Positions 1-6,891 of a stretch of DNA of 24,243 bases are shown one piece after another; within the stretch, counting starts at the first letter, position 1; every line of letters starts with the position of its first letter. Below the pieces are notes generated by a model. It was not told where the DNA came from. It worked only from the letters and a program-made list of their open reading frames with translations, and did no database searches. Origin of the DNA: a virus. The stretch is from the IMG/VR virus record IMGVR_UViG_3300025099_000137, positions 1-24,243 of that record; one strand, 5' to 3'. The position numbers were made by a program, and so were the translations under genes.

Positions 1-175
1 CGCCTGTAACAGCATCGTCAACTATAGAAGCCGTTACTACAGCATTAGATGCTAACTGATCTGCACCAACAGCATCATCAGCTATCTTTGCTGCGCTTAC
101 CGCATCATCCGCAATCTTAGCCGTAGCCACACTGCTGTCTGCTAGTAGTTCACTTGGTATTACTGTGTTTGCCAT
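1..175 (-). CDS. Tail fibre protein, N-terminal part (cut by window edge)
   Basis: The first 58 residues of a tail fibre-like protein are present, and the C-terminal remainder lies beyond the left edge. It starts with ATG at 173-175, immediately after the TAA stop of the preceding gene (176-178), with no gap, so translation is probably coupled. After a short MANTVIPSELL leader, residues 11-58 form degenerate decapeptide repeats of the type IADDAVSAAK, IADDAVGADQ, LASNAVVTAS. The same repeat type forms the N-terminus of the fibre gene at 504-1607, so the two are paralogous at their stalk. In marine phages such ADDAV repeats commonly precede variable receptor-binding domains. The receptor-binding tip, and therefore the specificity, cannot be judged here. 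The fibre assignment is inferred from repeat type and position. Confidence 0.75.
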   Translation of the reverse strand, partial: MANTVIPSELLADSSVATAKIADDAVSAAKIADDAVGADQLASNAVVTASIVDDAVTG

Positions 176-463
176 TTATGCGTTCTCGTTAGCTGTTTTC
201 TTAGAGTTCTTGACTGTTGTTGTCCAAACTGCTGTAGCTATGCCTTGAACCTCTGAGCTTTCGCTTGATACATCTGTATCATTATGAGTCCAAGAGTTGT
301 CCTCGTTCTTTTCTGATGCTATGCACTCTAATGTTCGTCTATGAAAAGATCTGTTTATTTCTACGCCATCTTCTTTGATAATCGTAGCTGTTCTTATTTG
401 TATAGTTTTGTAGTCTCCTACAATTTCTATCTTGTCTTCAATTGTTTTTTTTGTTAATGCCAT
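176..463 (-). CDS. Small conserved-type phage protein of unknown function
   Basis: This 95-residue protein sits between two fibre genes that share repeats. It starts at ATG 461-463 with a good Shine-Dalgarno sequence (AGGAG about 7 nt upstream). The N-terminal half looks like mixed beta strands with charged residues (KIEIVGDYKTIQIRTATIIK), and the C-terminal part is Ser/Thr-rich and polar. There is no signal peptide, membrane segment or catalytic motif. Proteins of this look recur among the tail genes of marine phages, so a virion or fibre-assembly role is possible, but I recognise no function. The tight spacing to the next gene (stop at 176, next start at 175) supports its being translated. 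Confidence 0.8.
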   Translation of the reverse strand: MALTKKTIEDKIEIVGDYKTIQIRTATIIKEDGVEINRSFHRRTLECIASEKNEDNSWTHNDTDVSSESSEVQGIATAVWTTTVKNSKKTANENA

Positions 464-503
464 TTTTTCTCCTGTCCGTGCCTATCTCCGATAGACATAA
501 TTA

Positions 504-1607
504 TTATGTTGTTGTGTAAAATCCATGTATGCTCATCTCAAATGGTTGGGCGTCCATACTAGAGTAATACCAATACGCTGTATTGCTACTTGCGTTATAA
601 GCTATTCCGTCCAGTTGAGAACCATTTGTTCTAAAGTGTGCTTTAGGAGTATTTGCACCTGTATTTACAGTATGTCCTCCTACATTTATGATTGCGTATT
701 GGTCACTTCCACTAGCAGCAAAAGGTAAACCAGTTATAGTAATGATTTGACCAGGTAATGAAGATAAGGTCGCGGTTATGTTTGCGTGTATATGACATAT
801 ATTTCCAATTTTTGTATATGTAGCAAGTGTAATGGTTATTGATGATGTTGTTACTCCACTGTATGTATAAAAAGCAGGAGTCCAAGTACCTTCTTCATAA
901 TCGTCAAGTGCATTAGCTGCTGCGGTGTCTCCGTTAAAGGTTATACCACCACTGCTAAGAATCCTCATGCGTTCTGTTGGGACTCCTGAACCATCAGCAC
1001 TCGTGCTAAATGTCAACCTAGTTGGCATATCACCATCGCCTGGAGTACCATCTACGAGTGCTCGTATGTGAGCACCTTGTGCATAGCTATTTCCATCTGC
1101 TCCTGTAAATTCTATAGAGCCTAAAATATCATTGTTTGAGACTACTCCTAAATTTGTAATATCTGTATTTCTTGATTTTTGAAATACTAGGTATCCACCA
1201 AATAATCCAGCGTAGTGCCTATGTATTGATAAAGATGCTCCTGCTGCATCTGTTGAGTTTATTCCTAACTTTGCTTGTCCGCCAACTGGATGAGTTTGCC
1301 CAATAGCAGGCATACCAATTCTTTCAGAACTATCTATAGTTATAGCTGTTGCATCAGCACTTGAACTTATACCTGAAACACCAACTGAAGCAAAAGATAA
1401 AGTTCCACTTCCGTTAGTTGTAAGAGCTTGACCACTTGAACCATCAGAAACATTAAGTGCTGATATGCCAACTGCATTATCTGCAATTAAGGCACTTGTA
1501 ATAGCATCGTCTGCAATTAAAGCGCTTGTTATGGCATCATCTGCAATCGCTGCAGTAGTCACTGCATCGTCTGCTATTACTCTTGATGTGATCTTAGTGT
1601 TTGCCAT
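504..1607 (-). CDS. Tail fibre protein with decapeptide-repeat stalk
   Basis: A 367-residue modular fibre protein, probably a host-recognition component of the tail. Residues 11-45 are four decapeptide repeats (IADDAVTTAA, IADDAITSAL twice, IADNAVG). Residues 82-95 contain the segment SADATAITIDSSE, which is also found in the 389-residue protein encoded at 3384-4553. Residues 160-220 (from ILGSIEFTGADG to ERMRI) match a domain type common in marine phage fibres. Residues 236-367 begin with the DYEEGTWTP motif and carry a beta-rich C-terminal domain with YTKIGNICHI and GLPF, which is the usual end of such fibres. The start ATG at 1605-1607 has only a weak, distant purine-rich ribosome site. 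It ends with tandem TAA TAA codons. The fibre assignment is solid; the receptor is unknown. Confidence 0.85.
   Translation of the reverse strand: MANTKITSRVIADDAVTTAAIADDAITSALIADDAITSALIADNAVGISALNVSDGSSGQALTTNGSGTLSFASVGVSGISSSADATAITIDSSERIGMPAIGQTHPVGGQAKLGINSTDAAGASLSIHRHYAGLFGGYLVFQKSRNTDITNLGVVSNNDILGSIEFTGADGNSYAQGAHIRALVDGTPGDGDMPTRLTFSTSADGSGVPTERMRILSSGGITFNGDTAAANALDDYEEGTWTPAFYTYSGVTTSSITITLATYTKIGNICHIHANITATLSSLPGQIITITGLPFAASGSDQYAIINVGGHTVNTGANTPKAHFRTNGSQLDGIAYNASSNTAYWYYSSMDAQPFEMSIHGFYTTT
1473..1577 (-). repeat. In-gene 30-bp repeat encoding IADDA(V/I) decapeptides
   Basis: Three and a half units of about 30 bp encode residues 11-45 of the fibre protein. Two units are nearly identical in protein sequence (IADDAITSAL). 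The partial fibre gene at 1-175 carries divergent units of the same length, so this pair could serve as a recombination or copy-number site between the two fibre stalks. Confidence 0.8.
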
Positions 1608-1657
1608 AATATTATTATCTTCTTATCCCTCTAAAGTTTCAATTATTGTTAATCTTT

Positions 1658-2620
1658 TTATACCCAGTTGTCTGCTGTTCTGTTATTAAAAACTGCTTGT
1701 AAATTCCACATACCTGATGCTACTTTAAAAGTTGCCCCTGCTTCTTTTACTACGACTATTCCTGAGCCGCCTGCATTTCCTACTCGGTTACTAGGTGCAA
1801 TGTAAGCTCCCCCGCCTCCACCACCGCCTGTGTTTGCTGTTCCAGCTGTGCCTGTGGTTGGTCCAGTACATGATCCTTCGCCACCACCACCAGTTCCGCC
1901 TGCTGAGTTAGTGCTTTGAGCAGAAGCTCCACCTGCACCTCCGCCACCGCCTGCATAAACAACACTAGAACCTGTAATAGTATTAGCTAAACCTGCACCA
2001 CCTGCTCCATTTGCAGTATTGTCTGTGCCTGTTGAGTTGCTACCTGCTGCCCCTGCACCTCCTCCTCCAGCTCCTCTATAAACATCTCCACCCATTGACT
2101 GTCCGCTACCATTGCCACCTGCATTGCCTTGTCCTGAAGGAGATGCTGCTCCGCCTGTGGTTGCAAATCTACCTGCTCCACCTCCGCCTGAACCACCTGT
2201 AACTCCACTCATTGATTCTGAGTCTCCTGCACCGCCTGAACCACCGCCTGTTGCAGTAATAGAGCCTGCGGCTAAAACAGAATCACTGCCTTTTGTTCCA
2301 AAACCTGCGCCACCTGTACCATCACTACCACTAGCAACACCACCTGCTCCACCACCGCCAACTGTTACAGCATAACCAGTGCTACCACTAACACTTACCT
2401 TAGTACCTCCTAGATTGCTACGATATCCTCCAGCTCCACCGCCTCCACCGAAACGAGAACCACCGCCACCGCCACCTGCTACAACTAAGTATTCAAGTTC
2501 AGTTGTGCCAGATTGGGTCGTAAGAGTTCCACTAGAAGTAAAAGAAGTTATTGTTGCAGCAGTTGCTTCATCTGAAGGTTCATTTAGTTTTCCTATTACT
2601 CCGCCATTTAAACTAGCCAT
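1658..2620 (-). CDS. Glycine-rich tail adhesin-like protein
   Basis: A 320-residue protein dominated by glycine. The N-terminal 45 residues are ordinary (MASLNGGVIGKLNEPSDEAT and the strand LEYLVVAGG). Residues 48-285 are then packed with Gly runs such as GGGGAGGYRS, VGGGGAGG and GGGGGGGAY, and the C-terminus (SGIVVVKEAG to NNRTADNWV) returns to normal composition. This is the glycine-rich domain seen in many phage tail tips, and Gly-rich sandwich domains serve as receptor-binding adhesins in, for example, T-even gp38. It lies among fibre genes, 2 bp after the preceding gene, whose last codons contain its GAGG ribosome site. A receptor-binding role is inferred. The Gly codons give a GC-rich, repetitive stretch unlike the rest of the window. 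Confidence 0.8.
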   Translation of the reverse strand: MASLNGGVIGKLNEPSDEATAATITSFTSSGTLTTQSGTTELEYLVVAGGGGGGSRFGGGGGAGGYRSNLGGTKVSVSGSTGYAVTVGGGGAGGVASGSDGTGGAGFGTKGSDSVLAAGSITATGGGSGGAGDSESMSGVTGGSGGGGAGRFATTGGAASPSGQGNAGGNGSGQSMGGDVYRGAGGGGAGAAGSNSTGTDNTANGAGGAGLANTITGSSVVYAGGGGGAGGASAQSTNSAGGTGGGGEGSCTGPTTGTAGTANTGGGGGGGAYIAPSNRVGNAGGSGIVVVKEAGATFKVASGMWNLQAVFNNRTADNWV

Positions 2621-2622
2621 GC

Positions 2623-2988
2623 TTAAACCTCATCCCATGCTTTAGTTGTTTCATTCCATTTGTAGTCTTTGCCGTTATCAGGGTAAGCAGTAGGTGCTTC
2701 CCAATTATCATCAGCATCCAATGACCAAGATGCAAAAGGTTTTGGTGATATAAATTTATTTTTTGATGAATCAAAAGTATCACCTATACCTGCGTATTGT
2801 TTTCTAAAATTATTGTTGTATGAGGTTTGTTTCCAAGCAACTCCGCCTGTTGTATGTGGAACTATGGATGCTACGAATGTTTCTGCATCTCCGTGTTGAT
2901 CACCACCGTTAGTATCTACATCTGTGTTTGATATTACTACTACTCGTAATACCTCGTTGTCTTCGTTAAGTTCTGCAAAGTGAGCCAT
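2623..2988 (-). CDS. Small virion/tail-associated protein (marine phage family)
   Basis: A 121-residue protein with the pattern MAHFAELNEDNEVLRVVVISN, GGVAWKQTSYNNNFRKQYAGIGDTFD and PKPFASWSLD, ending YKWNETTKAWDEV. This arrangement is familiar from many marine phages, cyanophages included, where it sits beside tail-fibre genes. Its exact role is unknown to me. The aromatic- and Gly-rich C-terminal half suggests a small beta-rich domain. It starts at ATG 2986-2988 with a strong GGAGG ribosome site 9 nt upstream. No enzymatic motif or membrane segment is visible. A structural or tail-accessory role is inferred from the neighbours. Confidence 0.8.
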   Translation of the reverse strand: MAHFAELNEDNEVLRVVVISNTDVDTNGGDQHGDAETFVASIVPHTTGGVAWKQTSYNNNFRKQYAGIGDTFDSSKNKFISPKPFASWSLDADDNWEAPTAYPDNGKDYKWNETTKAWDEV

Positions 2989-3002
2989 AATTAAATACCT
3001 CC

Positions 3003-3368
3003 TTAAGCGTCATCTAGTTCTTCGTAACTAATGGTGTAAGTTAAGTCTGAGTTAGCACTTGCACCGCCTTCTAAAATATCCCCTTCTTCAAGATAAATGC
3101 TTGAGTTTTTATCTATTAAGACAAGAGTTGCATCTGCTGGAACAGCAATAGTTGATGCAAACAAAACTACTGAGCCACCACTTTTAATGATGCCCATTGT
3201 TACAGTAGCAGAGTTTGTGCCATCAATATTCGCAATAATGATACTGTTTACTTTTAATAACTTATTACTTGCACAAGTTAATAAATCAGTTGTCGTAGTA
3301 GTTGTTAAAGCTCCATTTATACTATTTCCGTATATTGAAGTTACATTTACTAAATTTGGATTTGCCAT
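3003..3368 (-). CDS. Small beta-rich virion structural protein
   Basis: A 121-residue protein beginning MANPNLVNVTSIYGNS, a start I recognise from marine phage virion proteins of unassigned role. It consists of alternating hydrophobic and Thr/Ser strands (LLKVNSIIIANIDGT, SVVLFASTIAVPADATLVLID) followed by an acidic end (SYEELDDA). This reads as a single jelly-roll or beta-sandwich domain, perhaps a decoration or tail-surface protein. It has an AGGA ribosome site about 8 nt before the ATG. It lies in the tail-fibre cluster with 14-15 nt gaps on both sides. No catalytic residues are evident. Confidence 0.78.
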   Translation of the reverse strand: MANPNLVNVTSIYGNSINGALTTTTTTDLLTCASNKLLKVNSIIIANIDGTNSATVTMGIIKSGGSVVLFASTIAVPADATLVLIDKNSSIYLEEGDILEGGASANSDLTYTISYEELDDA

Positions 3369-3383
3369 AATATTGTCCTAATG

Positions 3384-4553
3384 TTATCCGAAAACCATAG
3401 CTATAGCTATTGCTTTACCTGTTGTAGCTTTTGTATCAAGCTGGGTTTGTATGTTGGAAGTTACTCCATCAGTGTAATTAAGTTCTGCTGCTGTTGCAGT
3501 AATAGTCGTACTTGCAATAGATAAAGCATCTGTTTCTAAAGTACCATCTACATCTACATCACCTGAAATATCTAGGTTAGTAAATACTGAAGTTCCTACT
3601 GCTGTAATTGTTCCTGTAAAAGTTACATTTTCACTTGAATCAATAGTAATAGCTGTAGCATCTGCACTTGTACTAATTGATGTGGCTGATTCTAAAACAT
3701 CAGACACTAAAGATTTCTTTAATGCACTGTCTGTAGCATCGAAGATCATAAAGTGGTCCGCACCTACAGCTGTAACTTGTGTAAGCCCTGATACAAAAGA
3801 TGCTGGTAAGGTGTTTACTTCTGTTTGAGTAAAGGTCATGACCTCTAAGATTGCACCGTTTGCTGGTGCGGTATCCATGGTTAAGGTTGTACCGCTTACT
3901 GCATAGTCTGTCTTTTGTTGGTAAACACCATCTAAAAATACTTGTGTATTGTTTTCATGTATTGGTGAAAGGCTTAAAGTAAAAGCTGTGGTACTGCCAT
4001 TACAAGTAAATTGATTGTGGGCTAGGTTATTGCCTGAAACTAAATGCGATACATGGTAAACAATTACTTTACGACTGTTAGCGGGCGCAACATCTAAAGT
4101 AAGAGTGGTTCCCGATAAAGCAAAATCTCCGGGGTTTTGATAAACACCTTCTATAAATACAATTAAGTTGTCTTCACTTGCCGGCGCAACACTTAGTGTA
4201 AACGCGGTTGTACTACCATTACCTGTAAAAGTATCAACAGTTAATGTAGAAGAAACATCGGTCTTAACGTCATCTAATAAAGCCGCAACGATTCTTAGCT
4301 CTGCTTTATCTCCAGAACTAAACGCTCGTGCAGTTGTATTATCATGCCCCCTAACTACAGTTAGTGTGTTACCACTTCTTGCTGTTACCTTTACAATCTC
4401 CTTGTTGGTAGTATCGTCAAAGGTTACATAAAAGTGATCACTACCTGTTATGGTAGGAAAAACAGAACCATCTGTTACAGCGATACTCGTGACGCTGCTA
4501 TTGATTCCTGCGGCAAGAGTTGTCGCTGCGTTGTTGGTGAACTTAACAGCCAT
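3384..4553 (-). CDS. Modular tail fibre/structural protein with two internal repeats
   Basis: A 389-residue mosaic protein. Residues 1-95 form an N-terminal domain (MAVKFTNNAATTLAAGI, then VTARSGNTLTVVRGHDNTTARAF) of a type that often attaches fibres to the virion in marine phages. Residues 106-168 and 181-242 are two diverged copies of one beta-rich unit, with shared landmarks NGSTTAFTLS, GVYQ and SGTTLTxDxAPAN. Residues 296-308 hold the SADATAITIDSSE segment also found in the fibre at 504-1607. The C-terminus (LDISGDVDVDGTLE, then TATAAELNYTDGVTSNIQTQ) is a common fibre linker. The protein then stops with a short hydrophobic tail (AIAIAMVFG). The start at 4551-4553 has AGGAG 7 nt upstream. 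The assignment as a tail protein is firm; the exact position in the virion is not. Confidence 0.85.
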   Translation of the reverse strand: MAVKFTNNAATTLAAGINSSVTSIAVTDGSVFPTITGSDHFYVTFDDTTNKEIVKVTARSGNTLTVVRGHDNTTARAFSSGDKAELRIVAALLDDVKTDVSSTLTVDTFTGNGSTTAFTLSVAPASEDNLIVFIEGVYQNPGDFALSGTTLTLDVAPANSRKVIVYHVSHLVSGNNLAHNQFTCNGSTTAFTLSLSPIHENNTQVFLDGVYQQKTDYAVSGTTLTMDTAPANGAILEVMTFTQTEVNTLPASFVSGLTQVTAVGADHFMIFDATDSALKKSLVSDVLESATSISTSADATAITIDSSENVTFTGTITAVGTSVFTNLDISGDVDVDGTLETDALSIASTTITATAAELNYTDGVTSNIQTQLDTKATTGKAIAIAMVFG

Positions 4554-4571
4554 TAGCTAACTCCTTTAAAA

Positions 4572-5012
4572 TTAACTAACTGTTACAGTCCAAGTAATTG
4601 TCATTGAGTCAGACGCACCTTTGTTTACGACTGAAAAAACAGTTCTACAAAGTAAGTCACCAGAAGAAGAGGCATTTAAAATACCTGCTTCAGTCACAGC
4701 ACCCGTACCAGTACCAGCAGGAAATGTTGCTACGTAAGTTACAACAGCACCAGAAACTGTACCTGTACCGCCTGTAAGAGCTACTCTACCCAATTGACTT
4801 TCCAAAGCAGAATTACCTGCTGCAGCTGCGGTAGAACCACTACCAATACCCATGTGTGTCATAGCTGCTGGACTGTTTGAAGTTGTTTTTATCATACTTG
4901 AAGCCACAAACTCCTTACCATCAGTAACCACAAGGTTATCAATGTTACGCACAACTTCATTATTTAGACGAACCTCTACTTTACCTTTTAGATTAAAATC
5001 ATCATTAATCAT
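4572..5012 (-). CDS. Small virion structural protein (tail/fibre region)
   Basis: A 146-residue protein, MINDDFNLKGKVEVRLNN at the N-terminus, then a Gly/Ala/Thr-rich middle (MGIGSGSTAAAAGNSALESQLGR) and a C-terminal strand-rich part ending SMTITWTVTVS. The pattern (a DGKEFVASSMI stretch, then MGIGSGSTAA, then FPAGTGTGAVTEAGILN) is a family repeatedly seen next to tail genes of marine phages, with a presumed structural role. It starts at ATG 5010-5012 with a GGAGA ribosome site. It follows the 18-residue-repeat protein by 13 bp. Nothing enzymatic is visible. Confidence 0.8.
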   Translation of the reverse strand: MINDDFNLKGKVEVRLNNEVVRNIDNLVVTDGKEFVASSMIKTTSNSPAAMTHMGIGSGSTAAAAGNSALESQLGRVALTGGTGTVSGAVVTYVATFPAGTGTGAVTEAGILNASSSGDLLCRTVFSVVNKGASDSMTITWTVTVS

Positions 5013-5025
5013 AATTTCTCCACTT

Positions 5026-6486
5026 TTAATTTAATACACTAGTGTTAAATGCGGAAGTGTTAAGTACACTACTCGATCCGGAGACCAAGACCACATTTAT
5101 CGATTCTGTTATTGTAGCACTATCTGATAAAGATTTACCAAAAGTATGTGCTAAACTTTCTGAGATAGAAGCACTCTCTGTAAAAATATTTCCAGCGCCA
5201 GAAACAAATACATCAGCTAAACTTATAGTTTCGCTAAAAGATGTTGAGAATGAGTGAGCAAGGCTCTCTGTAATTGTAGGGGTATCTGCAAAACTAGTTG
5301 AAAACGTAAGCACGGGAGCACTGTCACCCACACCCACAATATTTCCTTTGTTTATACCAAAGTCTGTTTGCAAATCATCAGAAGCACTAGCAGTATCATC
5401 TAATGCATAACTATCTGAAAAAGCCCGTACAAACGTAGCTACACGACTAAATGATTCGGACATGACCACAGATTCAGCAACTTGTACGCTAACCGCACCG
5501 CCCATACCACTGTGGTTTGTACAATAATAATGTAAAGACGCTGGTGTAGATCCAGTTACTTGTATCTCTACATAAGCACCAGAAGCCCCAGGTGTACCAC
5601 TTACAGTCACATTAGTTGTGTATGCAGAGCCTCCACCATGTGAACCATTTGCTGTTTCTGAAAATCTAAATGGGTGTCCGCTAACACTAGAATCTGATAA
5701 ATCAAACTTATATGTTTTACCTACATTTAACGTCAGTGCTGGGCTATTAACGCCATCAATGTGGTACTTATTACCTGATCCATATGAGTTTGTAGCAGAA
5801 GCAACGGTTACTGTATAAATAACTGTACCGCTTTCTGGTATTGCTTTACCTACTCCCAACACATTAGACTCAGAGATAGTCGCTGTTTCAGAGTGCGGTA
5901 AACTAATATCTAAAGCAGGTGCATCAGAGACCGATAAGGTATCACTTTTAGCGGGGTCTATACTCAATACTTCTACATCGCTAAAGGATAAAGTATCGCT
6001 TTTTGTTGGTTCTATACTTAATGCAGGAGCATCAGAAAGTGTACTACTATCATCAAATGCTGTACTAAAAGCAATTGCAGGTGCATCAGAAAGTGTTGGT
6101 GTATCACTAAATGCCCTAACAAAAGCTACTACTTTACTAAGAGATTCAGCAATACTAACCGTTTCAGATTTACTGCTAGCAAATGCTGAAGCTAGTTCTT
6201 CTGCTATAGAAACAGTTTCTGTCTTTGTTGTTTCAAATAAAACTGCTGGTGCGTCGGTTAAACCAAAACTTTCAGCATTTGGATGCCCAGAAAGGAAGTA
6301 AAGGTTTTTACTATCGGCATCTAATAATACATTTACAGCCGATAAATCTACGTACTGTAATGACGTTTGTAAATTTGTAAACGTAACAAGAGATCTAAGG
6401 TTTTGAAAAACAGAAACGGGTTGAATCGAATCTGTGTCAACAGTAACCTTTAGGTTGACATAATCAACTGTAAACTTGATGGCCAT
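5026..6486 (-). CDS. 18-residue-repeat tail protein with inserted cupredoxin-like domain
   Basis: A 486-residue tail protein in four parts. Residues 1-80 form an N-terminal domain, probably for attachment. Residues 88-215 are Ser/Thr/Asp-rich tandem units. Four strict 18-residue units (for example FSDTPTLSDAPAIAFSTA) start at 126, 144, 162 and 180. Residues 222-332 are a cupredoxin-like domain (see separate entry). Residues 399-470 are four more exact 18-residue units starting at 399, 417, 435 and 453. The strict period suggests a regular beta-solenoid or filament. The ATG overlaps the stop of the upstream gene by one base (TAATG) and has no clear ribosome site, so translation is probably coupled. 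A tail or fibre role is inferred from the neighbours and from the repeats. Confidence 0.85.
   Translation of the reverse strand: MAIKFTVDYVNLKVTVDTDSIQPVSVFQNLRSLVTFTNLQTSLQYVDLSAVNVLLDADSKNLYFLSGHPNAESFGLTDAPAVLFETTKTETVSIAEELASAFASSKSETVSIAESLSKVVAFVRAFSDTPTLSDAPAIAFSTAFDDSSTLSDAPALSIEPTKSDTLSFSDVEVLSIDPAKSDTLSVSDAPALDISLPHSETATISESNVLGVGKAIPESGTVIYTVTVASATNSYGSGNKYHIDGVNSPALTLNVGKTYKFDLSDSSVSGHPFRFSETANGSHGGGSAYTTNVTVSGTPGASGAYVEIQVTGSTPASLHYYCTNHSGMGGAVSVQVAESVVMSESFSRVATFVRAFSDSYALDDTASASDDLQTDFGINKGNIVGVGDSAPVLTFSTSFADTPTITESLAHSFSTSFSETISLADVFVSGAGNIFTESASISESLAHTFGKSLSDSATITESINVVLVSGSSSVLNTSAFNTSVLN
5077..5292 (-). repeat. 18-residue (54-bp period) protein repeats, block 2
   Basis: This block encodes residues 399-470, with four units starting at 399, 417, 435 and 453 (for example FADTPTITESLAHSFSTS). 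They are the same repeat type as block 1, resumed after the cupredoxin-like insertion and a spacer. Confidence 0.8.
5491..5823 (-). other. Cupredoxin-like domain with intact type-1 copper ligands
   Basis: This segment encodes residues 222-332 of the 486-residue tail protein. It has the landmarks KYHIDGV, LTLNVGKTYKFDLSD, SGHPFRFSE, GTPGASGAYVEIQV and LHYYCTNHSGMGG. His271 (in GHPF) and Cys322, His325 and Met328 (in CTNHSGM) match the His/Cys/His/Met type-1 copper set, and the C-x2-H-x2-M spacing is that of amicyanin. The domain is therefore predicted to have a plastocyanin-like beta-sandwich fold. I have the impression that similar YYC-x2-H-x2-M domains occur in other marine phage and bacterial proteins. 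Whether it binds copper, or uses the fold only structurally, is not known from sequence. Confidence 0.75.
5842..6225 (-). repeat. 18-residue (54-bp period) protein repeats, block 1
   Basis: This block encodes residues 88-215 of the 486-residue tail protein. The units share the pattern (F/K)SDTxTLSDAPAL. Unit starts at residues 126, 144, 162, 180 and 198 are exactly 18 apart; the units from 88 to 126 are 18 and 20 long. The DNA copies have diverged, so selection acts on the protein period rather than on the bases. Confidence 0.8.
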
Positions 6487-6860
6487 TAATCGAAGTCATC
6501 ACGCACTTTAAATTTTATAAAATCTTGTACTGTTTGAATACCAGATCCAGAAGTTGTGTGTTCAATTTCGCCTTCAAAAGTTCCTGCAGTTGTCCACGTT
6601 CCTGTAGGGAATGTTAATGCACAAGTGCCATTAGAAGCGCTTGTTATAGTAGCAGTTATTGTAGAAAGAACCGTTGTTGACCCTACCTCACGAATGCGTA
6701 GTTTTACAGTTGCACCAGTCAAGTTGATTGGTGCCCAAGTAGTTTCGTCTTCTACATCTAACGTAGCCCCAGACGCAGCAGTGTTGCTGTCTTTTAGAGT
6801 GAAAGTTAGTTCAGGAAGAGTGTCTCCTACTACTAATTTAATTGTGTCTGAATATGCCAT
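6486..6860 (-). CDS. BppU-like N-terminal domain tail/baseplate protein
   Basis: A 124-residue protein with the pattern LVVGDTLPELTFTLKDS, INLTGATVKLRIREVGSTTV, CALTFPTGTWTTAGTFEGEIE and QTVQDFIKFKVRDDF. This resembles the N-terminal domain of phage BppU-type upper baseplate proteins, which anchor receptor-binding proteins to the tail. Here the domain stands alone and fills the whole protein, so a docking or adaptor role for the fibres encoded next is a reasonable inference. The start at 6858-6860 has AGAGG 6 nt upstream. Its stop overlaps the start of the next gene by one base. It is the first gene of the tail-fibre block after the giant ejection protein. Confidence 0.7.
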   Translation of the reverse strand: MAYSDTIKLVVGDTLPELTFTLKDSNTAASGATLDVEDETTWAPINLTGATVKLRIREVGSTTVLSTITATITSASNGTCALTFPTGTWTTAGTFEGEIEHTTSGSGIQTVQDFIKFKVRDDFD

Positions 6861-6891
6861 AAATTACCTCTTATTATATACACGTTATGCT
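6861..6891 (-). promoter_or_regulatory. Short gap with a -10-like TATAAT before the tail block
   Basis: The gap between the giant gene and the tail block holds TATAAT on the minus strand at 6873-6878, followed by the AGAGG ribosome site of the BppU-like gene. No good -35 hexamer stands 17-18 nt upstream. In AT-rich DNA a chance match is likely, so this is only a weak candidate start point for separate transcription of the tail genes. Confidence 0.2.

Noticed and set aside
481-503. Inverted repeats CTATC-TCC-GATAG and ACATAA-TTA-TTATGT between fibre gene and the 95-aa gene
   Set aside because: Short AT-rich stems with no adjoining T-run; not called a terminator, and likely chance in such DNA.
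525-728. Plus-strand frame of 67 codons
   Set aside because: It lies wholly inside the fibre gene on the other strand, lacks a ribosome site and resembles no protein.
1608-1657. AT-rich gap before the decapeptide fibre gene as a promoter
   Set aside because: No paired -35/-10 hexamers and no T7-like core were seen; AT-rich strings alone are not evidence.
1987-2208. Minus-strand Gln/Glu/Val-rich frame inside the adhesin gene
   Set aside because: Shifted-frame reading of Gly/Ala codons, with no start signal of its own.
2112-2375. Plus-strand proline-rich open frame
   Set aside because: It is the antisense of glycine codons (CCN from GGN) in the glycine-rich adhesin gene, so its openness is a composition artefact.
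1473-2400. Repetitive DNA that could be mistaken for a CRISPR array
   Set aside because: The repeats are in frame, code for decapeptide and glycine motifs, and have no unique spacers of constant length.
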